A stretch of 64,000 bases of DNA. It comes from Bacteroidaceae bacterium (lineage in GTDB: Bacteria > Bacteroidota > Bacteroidia > Bacteroidales > Bacteroidaceae). Position 1 is the stretch's first letter. Each line of letters opens with the position of its first letter. A model generated the notes under the pieces. The model saw nothing but the letters and a program-made list of their open reading frames with translations, did not search any database and had not been told where the DNA came from. The stretch spans positions 66,479 to 130,478 of the forward strand of contig JAFZSA010000028.1 of the NCBI GenBank assembly GCA_017619585.1. The letters are read 5' to 3'. Below are positions 46,990-54,681 of this stretch, in pieces. The position numbers were made by a program, and so were the translations under genes.

Positions 46990-48629
46990 TTTCCCAGTAT
47001 TTTATTGTATTCATCCATGTTCGAGAACAAACTTCTGACACGCTCTATGCACGGGTCGCCAGTCAGTTGCTGCTTGGCCCCGCCCCTCTGGTAGTAGTAA
47101 CGATGAACCAGTTCATCTACCATGTATGTTTCTATATCCTTACGGAAGCGCATCAGGTCTGTTGAGAGGTTAGGAGAAAGCTTGGCCTTCAGGGCATCCA
47201 GCTCCTGCTGAGCCTGCTCCAGGTAGCCTTCACGCTTGGCAACATCAGACAACAGCTTCAGCACCTCTTCTGTACGACGGTTATAGGTAAAACCTGATTC
47301 TGTTATATACTGCACGAACTGGTTGTACTCCTCGTCTGTCAACTTCACCTCACCGGCAGGGGCTATCTGCTCATGCTTGCTGCAGTAATCTGTTGCCCAG
47401 TCAAAGAACTCGTCGCTGGCTACCAAGTCATAGATAAGGGTAGGAAGGCTGTCGGGCTTCACCTCCACGTCGGGTTTGATACCTCCGCCATCACGCACTT
47501 CACGACCTCCTGCTGTATGGAACACCTTGGTAAGGCTGTCTGGAACTGTTCCTGCTGAACCGTCGGCATTCAGATGACGGTAGTCGTAGGCCTGAATGCA
47601 ACGTCCCGATGGGATATAGTATCTGCCCGTAGTAATTTTCAGATGTCCATCGTAAGAGACATCGCGCACCATCTGAACCAAGCCCTTGCCATAAGTGCGG
47701 ATTCCCATTATCACAGCACGGTCCATATCCTGCAGGCTACCAGCAATAATCTCGCTGGCAGAGGCTGAACCGCCATCCACCAATACAGCTATGGGCATCA
47801 GCGTATCCATAGGCTCATAGGCTGTATAATAGTCGTGTTCGGTATGCTTCATCTTACCTCTGGTATAAACCACCTTACGACCCTTAGGGACAAAGAGGTT
47901 TACGATATCCACGGCCTCGTTGACAGAACCACCCGGGTTTCCACGCAGGTCCAGCACCAGTTTCTCAGCCCCTTGCTGCTTCAGTTCCGTAAAGGCTTGC
48001 TGTACTTCTTTGTAAGCACCATCCGTAAAGCCTGTCAGGTAAATATAACCTATACCATTATCTATAATACCATAGTAGGGAACCTGAGGCATCTGAATGG
48101 TCTGACGGGTGATGTGCATGGTCTTCTCCTCGTTGCCTCTGCGAACCACCAGCTCGAAGGTAGTGCCGGCCTCGCCCCTTAGCATATTGCTTACCTTGGG
48201 AGTGCCCATACCCTTTACATCCTTGCCATCGATGCGCATAATCACATCGCCTGCCTTCAAGCCGGCATGCTGGCTGGGTGTATTCTCGAAGGGCTCGCTT
48301 ATCACGGCACGGCTTTCCTTCTTGTGATAACGTATGCCGCTGCCTATTCCTGCATACTTACCCGTTGTCATCTGACGCAATTCCTCGTCCTCCTGAGGAT
48401 AGTAATCCGTAAAGGGGTCAACCTGCCTAAGCAGCGAGCGTATGCCCCACCCTATTACCGTATCAGCATCCAGGGTATCTACGTAGAAGATATCCAGTTG
48501 CTTGTATATGTCGTTCAGAATCTCCAGGTTACGACTAACGGCAGCATTATGTCCTCCCTGCTTCTGAGCATTTACTTCTGCGAAAGGCAGCATTGCCACC
48601 AGTAAAAACGTGTATATCAGTCTTTTCAT
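46986..48629 (-). CDS. S41 family C-terminal processing protease
   Basis: Exported serine protease of the CtpA/Tsp family. Signal peptide ~1-20 (MKRLIYTFLLVAMLPFAEVNA), an N-terminal helical part, a PDZ domain (~85-165, HAGLKAGDVIMRIDGKDVKG), then the protease domain with LDLRGNPGGSVNEAVDI, catalytic Ser in DGGSASASEI (~285) and Lys in TYGKGLVQM. The C-terminal ~140 residues are helical. ATG at 48,629 is preferred; five codons further up an alternative ATG lies close to the promoter. Substrates are not predictable. Confidence 0.94.
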   Translation of the reverse strand: MKRLIYTFLLVAMLPFAEVNAQKQGGHNAAVSRNLEILNDIYKQLDIFYVDTLDADTVIGWGIRSLLRQVDPFTDYYPQEDEELRQMTTGKYAGIGSGIRYHKKESRAVISEPFENTPSQHAGLKAGDVIMRIDGKDVKGMGTPKVSNMLRGEAGTTFELVVRRGNEEKTMHITRQTIQMPQVPYYGIIDNGIGYIYLTGFTDGAYKEVQQAFTELKQQGAEKLVLDLRGNPGGSVNEAVDIVNLFVPKGRKVVYTRGKMKHTEHDYYTAYEPMDTLMPIAVLVDGGSASASEIIAGSLQDMDRAVIMGIRTYGKGLVQMVRDVSYDGHLKITTGRYYIPSGRCIQAYDYRHLNADGSAGTVPDSLTKVFHTAGGREVRDGGGIKPDVEVKPDSLPTLIYDLVASDEFFDWATDYCSKHEQIAPAGEVKLTDEEYNQFVQYITESGFTYNRRTEEVLKLLSDVAKREGYLEQAQQELDALKAKLSPNLSTDLMRFRKDIETYMVDELVHRYYYQRGGAKQQLTGDPCIERVRSLFSNMDEYNKILGK

Positions 48630-48654
48630 GTCTTGGCATCTCAATAATTGCGGA

Positions 48655-48725
48655 CAAAGGTACGAATAAGTGAGAGATAAATGAAAGAAAAAAATGATTT
48701 TCTTTCTTTATCCGAGCGGAAGTAG
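48655..48725 (-). promoter_or_regulatory. S41 protease promoter with conserved upstream block
   Basis: TACCTTTG at 48,655-48,662 (minus), preceded by CACTTATTCG. The -33 position is weak (TTTC/TTCA). The block ACTTCCGCTCGG (48,713-48,724) and an A/G-rich tract match the gyrB upstream region. Confidence 0.7.
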
Positions 48726-48891
48726 CTTCGAGATGTTAGTCTCAAAGGTACGACAAAATATATTAACAGACCAAACCCTGGTGAATAATTAATGTTTTTT
48801 ATATCAGTTGGTACTATATAAAACAGAACACATCTCGATATAAAATGTTTTTCCCCTAAGGATAAAAGTATTTATACCTACGTTTATAATT

Positions 48892-48975
48892 ATTATCAAG
48901 GCTTGAGAATATATTATCAAGCTTTGAAAATAAATTATCAGGCTTTGAGAATAAATTATCAAGGCTTGATAATTG
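48892..48975. promoter_or_regulatory. four tandem 21-bp operator-like repeats
   Basis: Units start at 48,892, 48,913, 48,934 and 48,955, each beginning ATTATCA and carrying a GGCTTGA-like centre. The last contains a perfect 17-bp palindrome TTATCAAGGCTTGATAA (48,956-48,972); the others are degenerate on one arm. 21 bp is two helical turns, so a protein would bind on one face. The last repeat reaches the -33 element of the next promoter. Confidence 0.85.
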
Positions 48976-49002
48976 TTTTTCTCTTAGGATTACGTATCTT
49001 TG
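48972..49002 (+). promoter_or_regulatory. promoter of the HU-like gene
   Basis: TATCTTTG at 48,995-49,002 with ATTG (weak -33) at 48,972-48,975, 19 bp spacer. The -33 lies in the fourth operator repeat. Confidence 0.75.
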
Positions 49003-49045
49003 TACTTAGTATTAGAATGTTTTATACCTAAAGAAAAGATATTTT

Positions 49046-49678
49046 ATGGCACAGTACATTAAGAAAGAGATGCCTGACATGAGCGGAACAGGCGAGCAGA
49101 AGGCTTATTACAAACTGAAGACATGGAGAAAACTGGACTTTGATGAGTTTGTAAAACGATGCAGCTCTATCCATAGGGCATACGGCAAAAGTGTGATTGA
49201 GGGCGTTGTGATGGCTGTCTGCGAACACCTTGCCTACGAGATTTCCAACGGATACAGCGTTAAGATCGACGGCCTGGGCACGTTCAATGCCAAGCTGGGC
49301 GTATGCAAAGACAAGGAAATGGAGAACTTCGAAGAAGGAGCCACAAAGCGTAATGCCAAAAGCATTGAGGTAACAGGCGTATCATTCAGGGCCGACAAGG
49401 AGCTGATAAGGGAAATCGACCAGAACTGCACCCTGGAGCGTGGAGGCGAGGAACGTCTGAAGAAGCCTCAAATGTCTCAGAAGGAGCGCATAGAGAAGGC
49501 TCAGAAGTTCATACAGAAGAATGGCTTCATGCACGTAGATGAATACGCCTCGCTAACAGGTTTGCCCTACTCTACGGCAGCCAGGGAAATACGCAACATT
49601 GCTGCCGACCCTGCATCAGGTATCATTAGCCAAGGACGCAAGAGTGGCAAGCTCTATTTGCTGGCAAAGAAAGCCTGA
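49046..49678 (+). CDS. HU-like DNA-binding protein with C-terminal extension
   Basis: 210-aa nucleoid-type protein. Residues ~20-130 resemble the HU/IHF-like (HU-HIG) family of Bacteroidetes: SVIEGVVMAVCEHLAYEISNGYSVKIDGLGTFNAKLG, then EVTGVSFRADKELIREI. The C-terminal ~65 residues (SQKERIEKAQKFIQKNGFMHVDEYASLTGLPYSTAAREI start) look like a small helical, possibly winged-helix, DNA-binding module, making this a two-domain protein. It may bind the 21-bp repeats at its own promoter (inference). A strong hairpin follows the stop. Confidence 0.85.
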   Translation: MAQYIKKEMPDMSGTGEQKAYYKLKTWRKLDFDEFVKRCSSIHRAYGKSVIEGVVMAVCEHLAYEISNGYSVKIDGLGTFNAKLGVCKDKEMENFEEGATKRNAKSIEVTGVSFRADKELIREIDQNCTLERGGEERLKKPQMSQKERIEKAQKFIQKNGFMHVDEYASLTGLPYSTAAREIRNIAADPASGIISQGRKSGKLYLLAKKA

Positions 49679-49692
49679 AGAAAACGCAAAAG

Positions 49693-49730
49693 TGTCCATT
49701 ATTGGACAGTAGAGTGTCCGGAAATGGACA
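49693..49730. promoter_or_regulatory. paired TGTCC-N6-GGACA dyads, candidate enhancer sites
   Basis: Two copies at 49,693-49,708 and 49,715-49,730, centres 22 bp apart (two turns), about 60-75 bp upstream of the sigma-54 type promoter. This is the usual layout for a bacterial enhancer-binding protein. Confidence 0.7.
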
Positions 49731-49740
49731 CTCTACTTTT
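49709..49740 (+). terminator. hairpin after the HU-like gene, possible terminator
   Basis: GTAGAGTGTCC pairs perfectly with GGACACTCTAC, six-base loop, followed by TTTT. It overlaps the second enhancer-like dyad, so the DNA may serve both roles. Confidence 0.55.
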
Positions 49741-49772
49741 GCACCACTCCTGATTATCAGCAAGTTACGTTT

Positions 49773-49789
49773 TTGGCACGGTATTTGCA
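49773..49789 (+). promoter_or_regulatory. sigma-54 (RpoN) type promoter for the TlpA-like gene
   Basis: TTGGCACGGTATTTGCA fits the consensus YTGGCACGRNNNTTGCW at every fixed base, with GG and GC ten bases apart. The transcription start would be about 34 nt before the ATG. Confidence 0.85.
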
Positions 49790-49833
49790 CTTAATAAGGC
49801 AGAACTTAATACATAATTAAAATAAAATACACA

Positions 49834-51822
49834 ATGAAGAAAACTTTTCTTATCGTGCTGTTTGCACTAAGCGCATTTACAGGAATGGCGCAGGTAAAAT
49901 CTAGTCTTGACCTTTGTATGAGAGATGAAGAAACGGGCGAATGGCTCATCGGCCTGTATGATGATTTTGCTGTCTACGACTGTCAGTTCTGGGACTACGA
50001 AAGAGTGGAAAAGGCGAAAACCACAATAAAGTTAAAAACGGACTTTGGTAACAAGAACAAGGAATCGCTAAAGGCCAAACTGGTACTGAAACAAGGCAAG
50101 AAACGACTGGAAGTAGAGCTGAAGAAGAACATCCTGAGCATAGACGGCATAAAGCACCATGTATCAGAACTGGCCTCGAAATACCTGCCTGACTATCCCA
50201 AGAAGGACACTTGCAGCACCTTCAAGGATACACGCTACCAGACAGATACCGTAACCCTTGTTGGCTGGCTGAAGAATATGCCACAGGAGATGAAAGACAA
50301 AGGCAACGAATATACTGTATGGGGGTGCGATGATATTTTCACAGGCGACTACAGCAATCCTAATATATCTACAGGCAAGATTGACTCACTGGGGCGCTTT
50401 ATGGTGAAGATTCCCATGATTAACTCTGCTGAGGTGACTCTCGACATAGCCCGAAATACAATCTATACTCGAAGCGTCATCTCTACCATCTTTGAGCCGG
50501 GCGAGACTTACTTCCTGCTCAACGACTTCAATAGCGGGCAACGACTGTTTATGGGCAAGAACTGTCGTCTGCAAAACGAATTACAGAACTGCAAGAGATG
50601 GGGATTCCATGACATACCAGAGAAGAAGATGGACGAGGAGGCTGCCATAAAATTCTTCGAGAATATGAGAAAACACGAGAAAGAAAATACGGACAACCTA
50701 CAACAGATAATTGCAGAGCATCCCACCCTCTCTGACCGCTATATCAACTACATCAAAGGAAATATCAACGCCGGAGAGGGATTTTCAATGAATCAGGCAA
50801 AGCACCATGTAAAAGACAGGCGCATTCCTATGCCGGTCCTCAACACCTTAGGTCAACAAATATGGCAACGACGCATACGTCCCTACACACTTTATAACAA
50901 TTTTAAACCATTCCTGAGTGATTACATAAACCAGTATGTTTCACGCGTTGATAAAAGCAATTATCGTCAGAACTTTTACGCTTCTATCCTTCGGAAATAC
51001 AGAGATGCCGGCAAAGTAACAATTACTGATAAGGAACTGGCTATTATTGACAATTACGCTAAGACACACAAAGGTTTTGACGAATATAATGAAATCGTTA
51101 TTCGCAAGGACATTAGCCAAATCTTATTCGAGGATGAAGTGCCTATGTATTATTACTATTGCATGCAGAGTATCATGGATTCCATAGGTTGCGATCAGGA
51201 CTTGCGCGACATCCTCATTACCCAGCGTCTGTATTTTGAAAACATACAGAAATATGACACACTAACAAACTGCATGATGCAATTTGTTGAAGAGAATGTG
51301 AAGATGCCAGCCGCTAAGGCATTCTTGAAGGCTCAGCAGGAAAGACTTCTGGCTCTGAAACAAAGTACCCTCTCTTATGCAACAAGCATAAAGTCGGCAG
51401 AGGATTTGGTAAACATGACGGATGGCGAGAAAATGCTGCGTAAGATTCTGGAGCCCTACAAGGGCAAGCTGGTGCTATTGGATGTATGGGGCACTTGGTG
51501 CAGTCCTTGCAAGCAAAACCTCTCGCACAGCCAGGAGGAATACGAGCGTTTGAAGGATTACGACATTGTCTATCTCTACTTGGCTAACGGAAGTAGCGAT
51601 GAAGCCTGGAAGAACGTTATCAAGCAGTACAATGTAATGGGCGAGAATGTGGTTCACTACAACCTGCCTCAGGATCAGCAACAGGCCATCGAAAACTTCA
51701 TTGGTTTATCTGGCTACCCCACGTACAAGCTGTTCGACCGCGAAGGCAATCTGCTGGACCTGAAAATCAATGCATTTAACCTACTAAACGACCTGGAAGA
51801 GTTGCTGAAGAAACTGAAATAA
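49834..51822 (+). CDS. exported TlpA-like thiol-disulfide protein
   Basis: 662-aa exported protein. Signal peptide ~1-19 (MKKTFLIVLFALSAFTGMA); a long N-terminal part (~20-530) that is not clearly recognised, with a DUF4369-like beta region near 150-230; and a C-terminal thioredoxin domain (~530-662) with LVLLDVWGTWCSPCKQNL (CxxC ~556-559) and the cis-Pro in SGYPTYKLF. Such proteins reduce or exchange disulfides in the periplasm or cell surface of Bacteroidetes. Likely controlled by sigma-54. The CPBP gene follows after 46 nt and may share the transcript. Confidence 0.9.
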   Translation: MKKTFLIVLFALSAFTGMAQVKSSLDLCMRDEETGEWLIGLYDDFAVYDCQFWDYERVEKAKTTIKLKTDFGNKNKESLKAKLVLKQGKKRLEVELKKNILSIDGIKHHVSELASKYLPDYPKKDTCSTFKDTRYQTDTVTLVGWLKNMPQEMKDKGNEYTVWGCDDIFTGDYSNPNISTGKIDSLGRFMVKIPMINSAEVTLDIARNTIYTRSVISTIFEPGETYFLLNDFNSGQRLFMGKNCRLQNELQNCKRWGFHDIPEKKMDEEAAIKFFENMRKHEKENTDNLQQIIAEHPTLSDRYINYIKGNINAGEGFSMNQAKHHVKDRRIPMPVLNTLGQQIWQRRIRPYTLYNNFKPFLSDYINQYVSRVDKSNYRQNFYASILRKYRDAGKVTITDKELAIIDNYAKTHKGFDEYNEIVIRKDISQILFEDEVPMYYYYCMQSIMDSIGCDQDLRDILITQRLYFENIQKYDTLTNCMMQFVEENVKMPAAKAFLKAQQERLLALKQSTLSYATSIKSAEDLVNMTDGEKMLRKILEPYKGKLVLLDVWGTWCSPCKQNLSHSQEEYERLKDYDIVYLYLANGSSDEAWKNVIKQYNVMGENVVHYNLPQDQQQAIENFIGLSGYPTYKLFDREGNLLDLKINAFNLLNDLEELLKKLK

Positions 51823-51868
51823 CACCATATATATAAGGTATAACCTAAACTGAAAGAACATAAGAACG

Positions 51869-52738
51869 ATGAGTAAAGGAAAGGAACTCTGGAGAGCCAT
51901 CAAATTATTTCTGCTGTATACTGTTATTGGCGAAGTGATTACAGGATTGGGAGCCTGCTCTTTGCTGTTTCGCGGTCTGTCAAAGCACATGAGCAGAGAA
52001 GCCATTATGGAAAGTATCTATGAATCTAACTATTATAAGCTGTTAGAATGTACAGCATATCTGCTGATTATCATCATATTCATCAACAATCGGTATGTCA
52101 AGATGTCGCTTGGGCGTATGGCTCGCATGAACCGTAGAACTCTGTGGACAGCAATTGGCATAGCAGCCATGATTGGCATGGGCTGTATATTTTCTGATGT
52201 TTCTTTCTGGGAACTAATTGGTGGCGAAGACCGTTTTTTCCCTGGGGAATCGGCGGTGTTAGAAAAAACATACGGGGCAATGGCTAAAGGCGTTCTGGGC
52301 ATGCTGGCTGGCGCCATCCTGGCTCCGATTTCAGAGGAGATTCTATGCAGGGGAATTATATTGCGTAGCATGCTCAAGATGAGATGGCATCCGTGGGTAG
52401 CTATCCCTATGTCGGCCCTCATCTTTTCCGTCTGGCACGGCACCGCATTTCAGACAATTTCTATTCTGCCCTTTGGTATCATCTTTGGTTGGCTCTATTG
52501 GCGCACAAAGAGCCTGCTGCCCTGTATTATCATACACATAGTGAACAATGCTATTGCCTTTGGTTCATATTATATCCCAGAATCCAGCGATGATGATACA
52601 GAAGTCAGCATGAAAGTATGGATTATCATATTTGCCATCAGCATTTCCCTAATAGCATTCGGCATCAACTGGTACAGAAAGAAGACACAACCCCAATACA
52701 AAGGCATCTCCCTCAGGGAGGGTCAGGAACTTTCCTAA
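51869..52738 (+). CDS. CPBP family intramembrane metalloprotease
   Basis: 289-aa membrane protein with about eight hydrophobic helices. The Abi/CPBP motifs are seen in order: SEEILCRGIILRSM (~154-167, EExxxR), FSVWHGTAFQ (~187-196) and HIVNNAIAF. In this family these residues hold the metal and cleave membrane substrates, as in Rce1-type prenyl proteases; roles in bacteria vary. Follows the TlpA-like gene with no terminator between. Confidence 0.92.
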   Translation: MSKGKELWRAIKLFLLYTVIGEVITGLGACSLLFRGLSKHMSREAIMESIYESNYYKLLECTAYLLIIIIFINNRYVKMSLGRMARMNRRTLWTAIGIAAMIGMGCIFSDVSFWELIGGEDRFFPGESAVLEKTYGAMAKGVLGMLAGAILAPISEEILCRGIILRSMLKMRWHPWVAIPMSALIFSVWHGTAFQTISILPFGIIFGWLYWRTKSLLPCIIIHIVNNAIAFGSYYIPESSDDDTEVSMKVWIIIFAISISLIAFGINWYRKKTQPQYKGISLREGQELS

Positions 52739-52774
52739 GGAATTGTGCCTGTTTTCTCATTTTTAGCAGCAAAG

Positions 52775-52806
52775 TTTGGAGGATGTTGTAAAATCAAGTA
52801 CTTTTG
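52775..52806 (+). promoter_or_regulatory. promoter of the tandem hydrolase gene
   Basis: TTTG (52,775-52,778) and TACTTTTG (52,799-52,806), 20 bp apart. Confidence 0.8.
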
Positions 52807-52848
52807 CACGAAAGATTGGCATTTGGCACATTGAGCATTGCCCCTTCA

Positions 52849-52883
52849 ATTATGAATTATGAATTAAAAATTATGAATTATAT
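52849..52883. repeat. heptamer array in the leader of the tandem hydrolase gene
   Basis: Five units: attatga, attatga, attaaaa, attatga, attatat. Ends 4 nt before the start codon. Two further units (cattgag, cattgcc) lie at 52,829-52,842. Confidence 0.85.
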
Positions 52884-52887
52884 AAAG

Positions 52888-54609
52888 ATGAGAAAATTTA
52901 TTCTTCTATTAGCCCTTTCCTTCTCCCTGATGGGAATGGCTTGGGAACGACAGAGTGTATGGCCCAAAGGCAAGATGCCTGATGCACAGGAGCATCAGAT
53001 TGCCGCAATGACAAACGAGACGGGTGCCAAAGGTTTCAAACCCGAGAAGTTCAGAACAGCTTACCTGGAGTGGTTTGAGAAGCCTGAGAATCCCAACGGA
53101 TGCTGTATGATCCTTATATCTGGCGGTGGCTACTTTAACTGCTGCGATGTGGGCCTCATCAAACAATGGCACGAGCGCTTTACAGCCCTTGGCTACCAAT
53201 GTGTGAACTTTGTGTATCGTACCCCTCGTCCTGAAGGCCTGCCTATCTATCAGACAGCATGGGAAGACGGACAGCGTGCCGTCCGTTTGGTGCGCAGTCA
53301 GGCAAAGAAGCGTGGTTTCGACCCAGAACATATAGGAACCATCTCTATGTCTGCTGGCTCACATCTGGCCGTATTGCTGGCTACCAGCTCGCAGACACCT
53401 GCCTACGAGCCTGTAGATAAACTGGATACCGTTCCCTGCCACATCAACTGGGCCATTGCTGATGCTCCTGCATACGTAACTACGGATGGCGAACTGGGAA
53501 CACCAGCCACGCAGCAGGGTTATGGACCTAACATCAAGTTGAGCTCTTGCTTTAAGTTCGACGAAAAGACCTGCCCCATGAGCCTGCATCACGGAGGTTT
53601 GGATGAATACACACCCAACGGCTCTACCCTTATCTACAGGGAGTTGCGCAAGCGTAAGATTCCTGCAGAGCTGCACCTCTATCCCAACAAGAGGCATGGT
53701 GCCTTCGGATTGGATCGTGCCATTGAGTTCCTGACTCAGTTGGGAATCCCCGGTCCTGTGGCTCCAGAGGAAGAAATCATGAAACGCTATCCCAACGATG
53801 ATGCACGTAAGGAGAAGATTACACAGGACGTTTGGCCTGAGGGAAAGACTCCTCTCTTCCAGGAACACCAATGCAAGCCTTACATAGAGTGGCACTTCCC
53901 CAAGGAAAAGAAGACCAACGCCATACAGATTATCTACTCTGGTGGTAGCTATGAGGGCAATGGTCCTGACGGCTTCGAGGTGGCTCCTGCCCGTCGTTAC
54001 CTGAATGAATTAGGTATGACGGTTGTAACCATGAAATATCGTACGCCCCGACCCAAGAATATGCCCAAGCACATTACCGCTTGGCAGGACTTGCAGCGTG
54101 CCATCAAACTGGTTCGCAGTCAGGCAGAGAAGTACGGCTTAGATCCTAACAAGATAGGTATTATGGGAAGTTCAGCAGGCGGACATCTGACATTGATGGG
54201 TGTCACCTCTTCTCAGCAGCAGTCATACCTGCCCATAGACAATATCGACAAACTGCCCTGCAACGTACAATGGGGTATTGGCATCTATCCTGCCTATGCA
54301 CTTACAGACGGAGCAGAGGAACATAACACTACAGGCGGAAACGATGACAGCGCCATATTGGTTCCTGAGTTCAACTTCGACCTGAAGACCTGTCCCATGT
54401 TGTTTGTTCACGGTGATGCCGATGTATGGGCTACCATGAACTCCGTTAAGACTTGGGAGAAGATGCGTGCCATGGGTATTCAGAGCGAGTTGCATTCTCT
54501 GGCCCTGCGCCCCCATTGCTTCCAACGCAAGGCATCACCCGGCACAGGCAGCTACACTTGGCTGGGACGCATTAGCGAGTTCCTAAAAGACCAAAAGATT
54601 CTGAAATAG
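52888..54609 (+). CDS. exported tandem alpha/beta hydrolase (esterase-like)
   Basis: 573-aa exported protein made of two homologous alpha/beta-hydrolase domains of the BD-FAE/acetyl-xylan-esterase type. Signal peptide ~1-20. Domain 1 (~30-295): SMSAGSH nucleophile (~154), acid HGGLDEY, histidine KRHGAF. Domain 2 (~310-573): GSSAGGH nucleophile (~427), acid HGDADVW, histidine RPHCF. Both start with SVWPKGK/DVWPEGK-like segments, showing an internal duplication. Likely removes ester groups from plant polysaccharides (inference). ATG at 52,888 chosen; the frame open to 52,804 only reads the heptamer array. Confidence 0.9.
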   Translation: MRKFILLLALSFSLMGMAWERQSVWPKGKMPDAQEHQIAAMTNETGAKGFKPEKFRTAYLEWFEKPENPNGCCMILISGGGYFNCCDVGLIKQWHERFTALGYQCVNFVYRTPRPEGLPIYQTAWEDGQRAVRLVRSQAKKRGFDPEHIGTISMSAGSHLAVLLATSSQTPAYEPVDKLDTVPCHINWAIADAPAYVTTDGELGTPATQQGYGPNIKLSSCFKFDEKTCPMSLHHGGLDEYTPNGSTLIYRELRKRKIPAELHLYPNKRHGAFGLDRAIEFLTQLGIPGPVAPEEEIMKRYPNDDARKEKITQDVWPEGKTPLFQEHQCKPYIEWHFPKEKKTNAIQIIYSGGSYEGNGPDGFEVAPARRYLNELGMTVVTMKYRTPRPKNMPKHITAWQDLQRAIKLVRSQAEKYGLDPNKIGIMGSSAGGHLTLMGVTSSQQQSYLPIDNIDKLPCNVQWGIGIYPAYALTDGAEEHNTTGGNDDSAILVPEFNFDLKTCPMLFVHGDADVWATMNSVKTWEKMRAMGIQSELHSLALRPHCFQRKASPGTGSYTWLGRISEFLKDQKILK

Positions 54610-54640
54610 ACCCCTCTCCCTGCTCCCCCGAGGGGGAGTG
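54610..54640. repeat. C-rich/G-rich hairpin element 10
   Basis: ACCCCTCTCCCTGCTCCCCC followed by GAGGGGGAG, directly after the hydrolase stop and before the shared terminator. Confidence 0.75.
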
Positions 54641-54645
54641 AACAT

Positions 54646-54681
54646 AAAAAAAGGAGATTCAGTTAACGAATCTCCTTTTTT
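54646..54681. terminator. bidirectional terminator that also encodes the CotH protein C-terminus
   Basis: AAGGAGATTC (54,651-54,660) pairs with GAATCTCCTT (54,668-54,677), with A-run and T-run flanks. On the minus strand the stem is read as the last codons (KKEIR) and the stop lies in the loop. Confidence 0.88.

Larger units (their letters stand above)
48630..49045. other. divergent control region between the S41 protease and the HU-like gene
   Basis: Contains the S41 promoter with its conserved block and a second TACCTTTG (minus strand, 48,743-48,750), then A/T-rich DNA, the four 21-bp repeats and the HU-like gene promoter. No gene can be supported here. Confidence 0.75.

Noticed and set aside
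48892..48975. Possible CRISPR-like array
   Set aside because: Units are directly adjacent with no spacers, and no cas genes are nearby; better read as operators.
52823..52842. TTGGCACATTGAGCATTGC before the tandem hydrolase
   Set aside because: Spacing between GG and GC is not ten bases; the TACTTTTG promoter just upstream is better, and the similarity comes from heptamer words.
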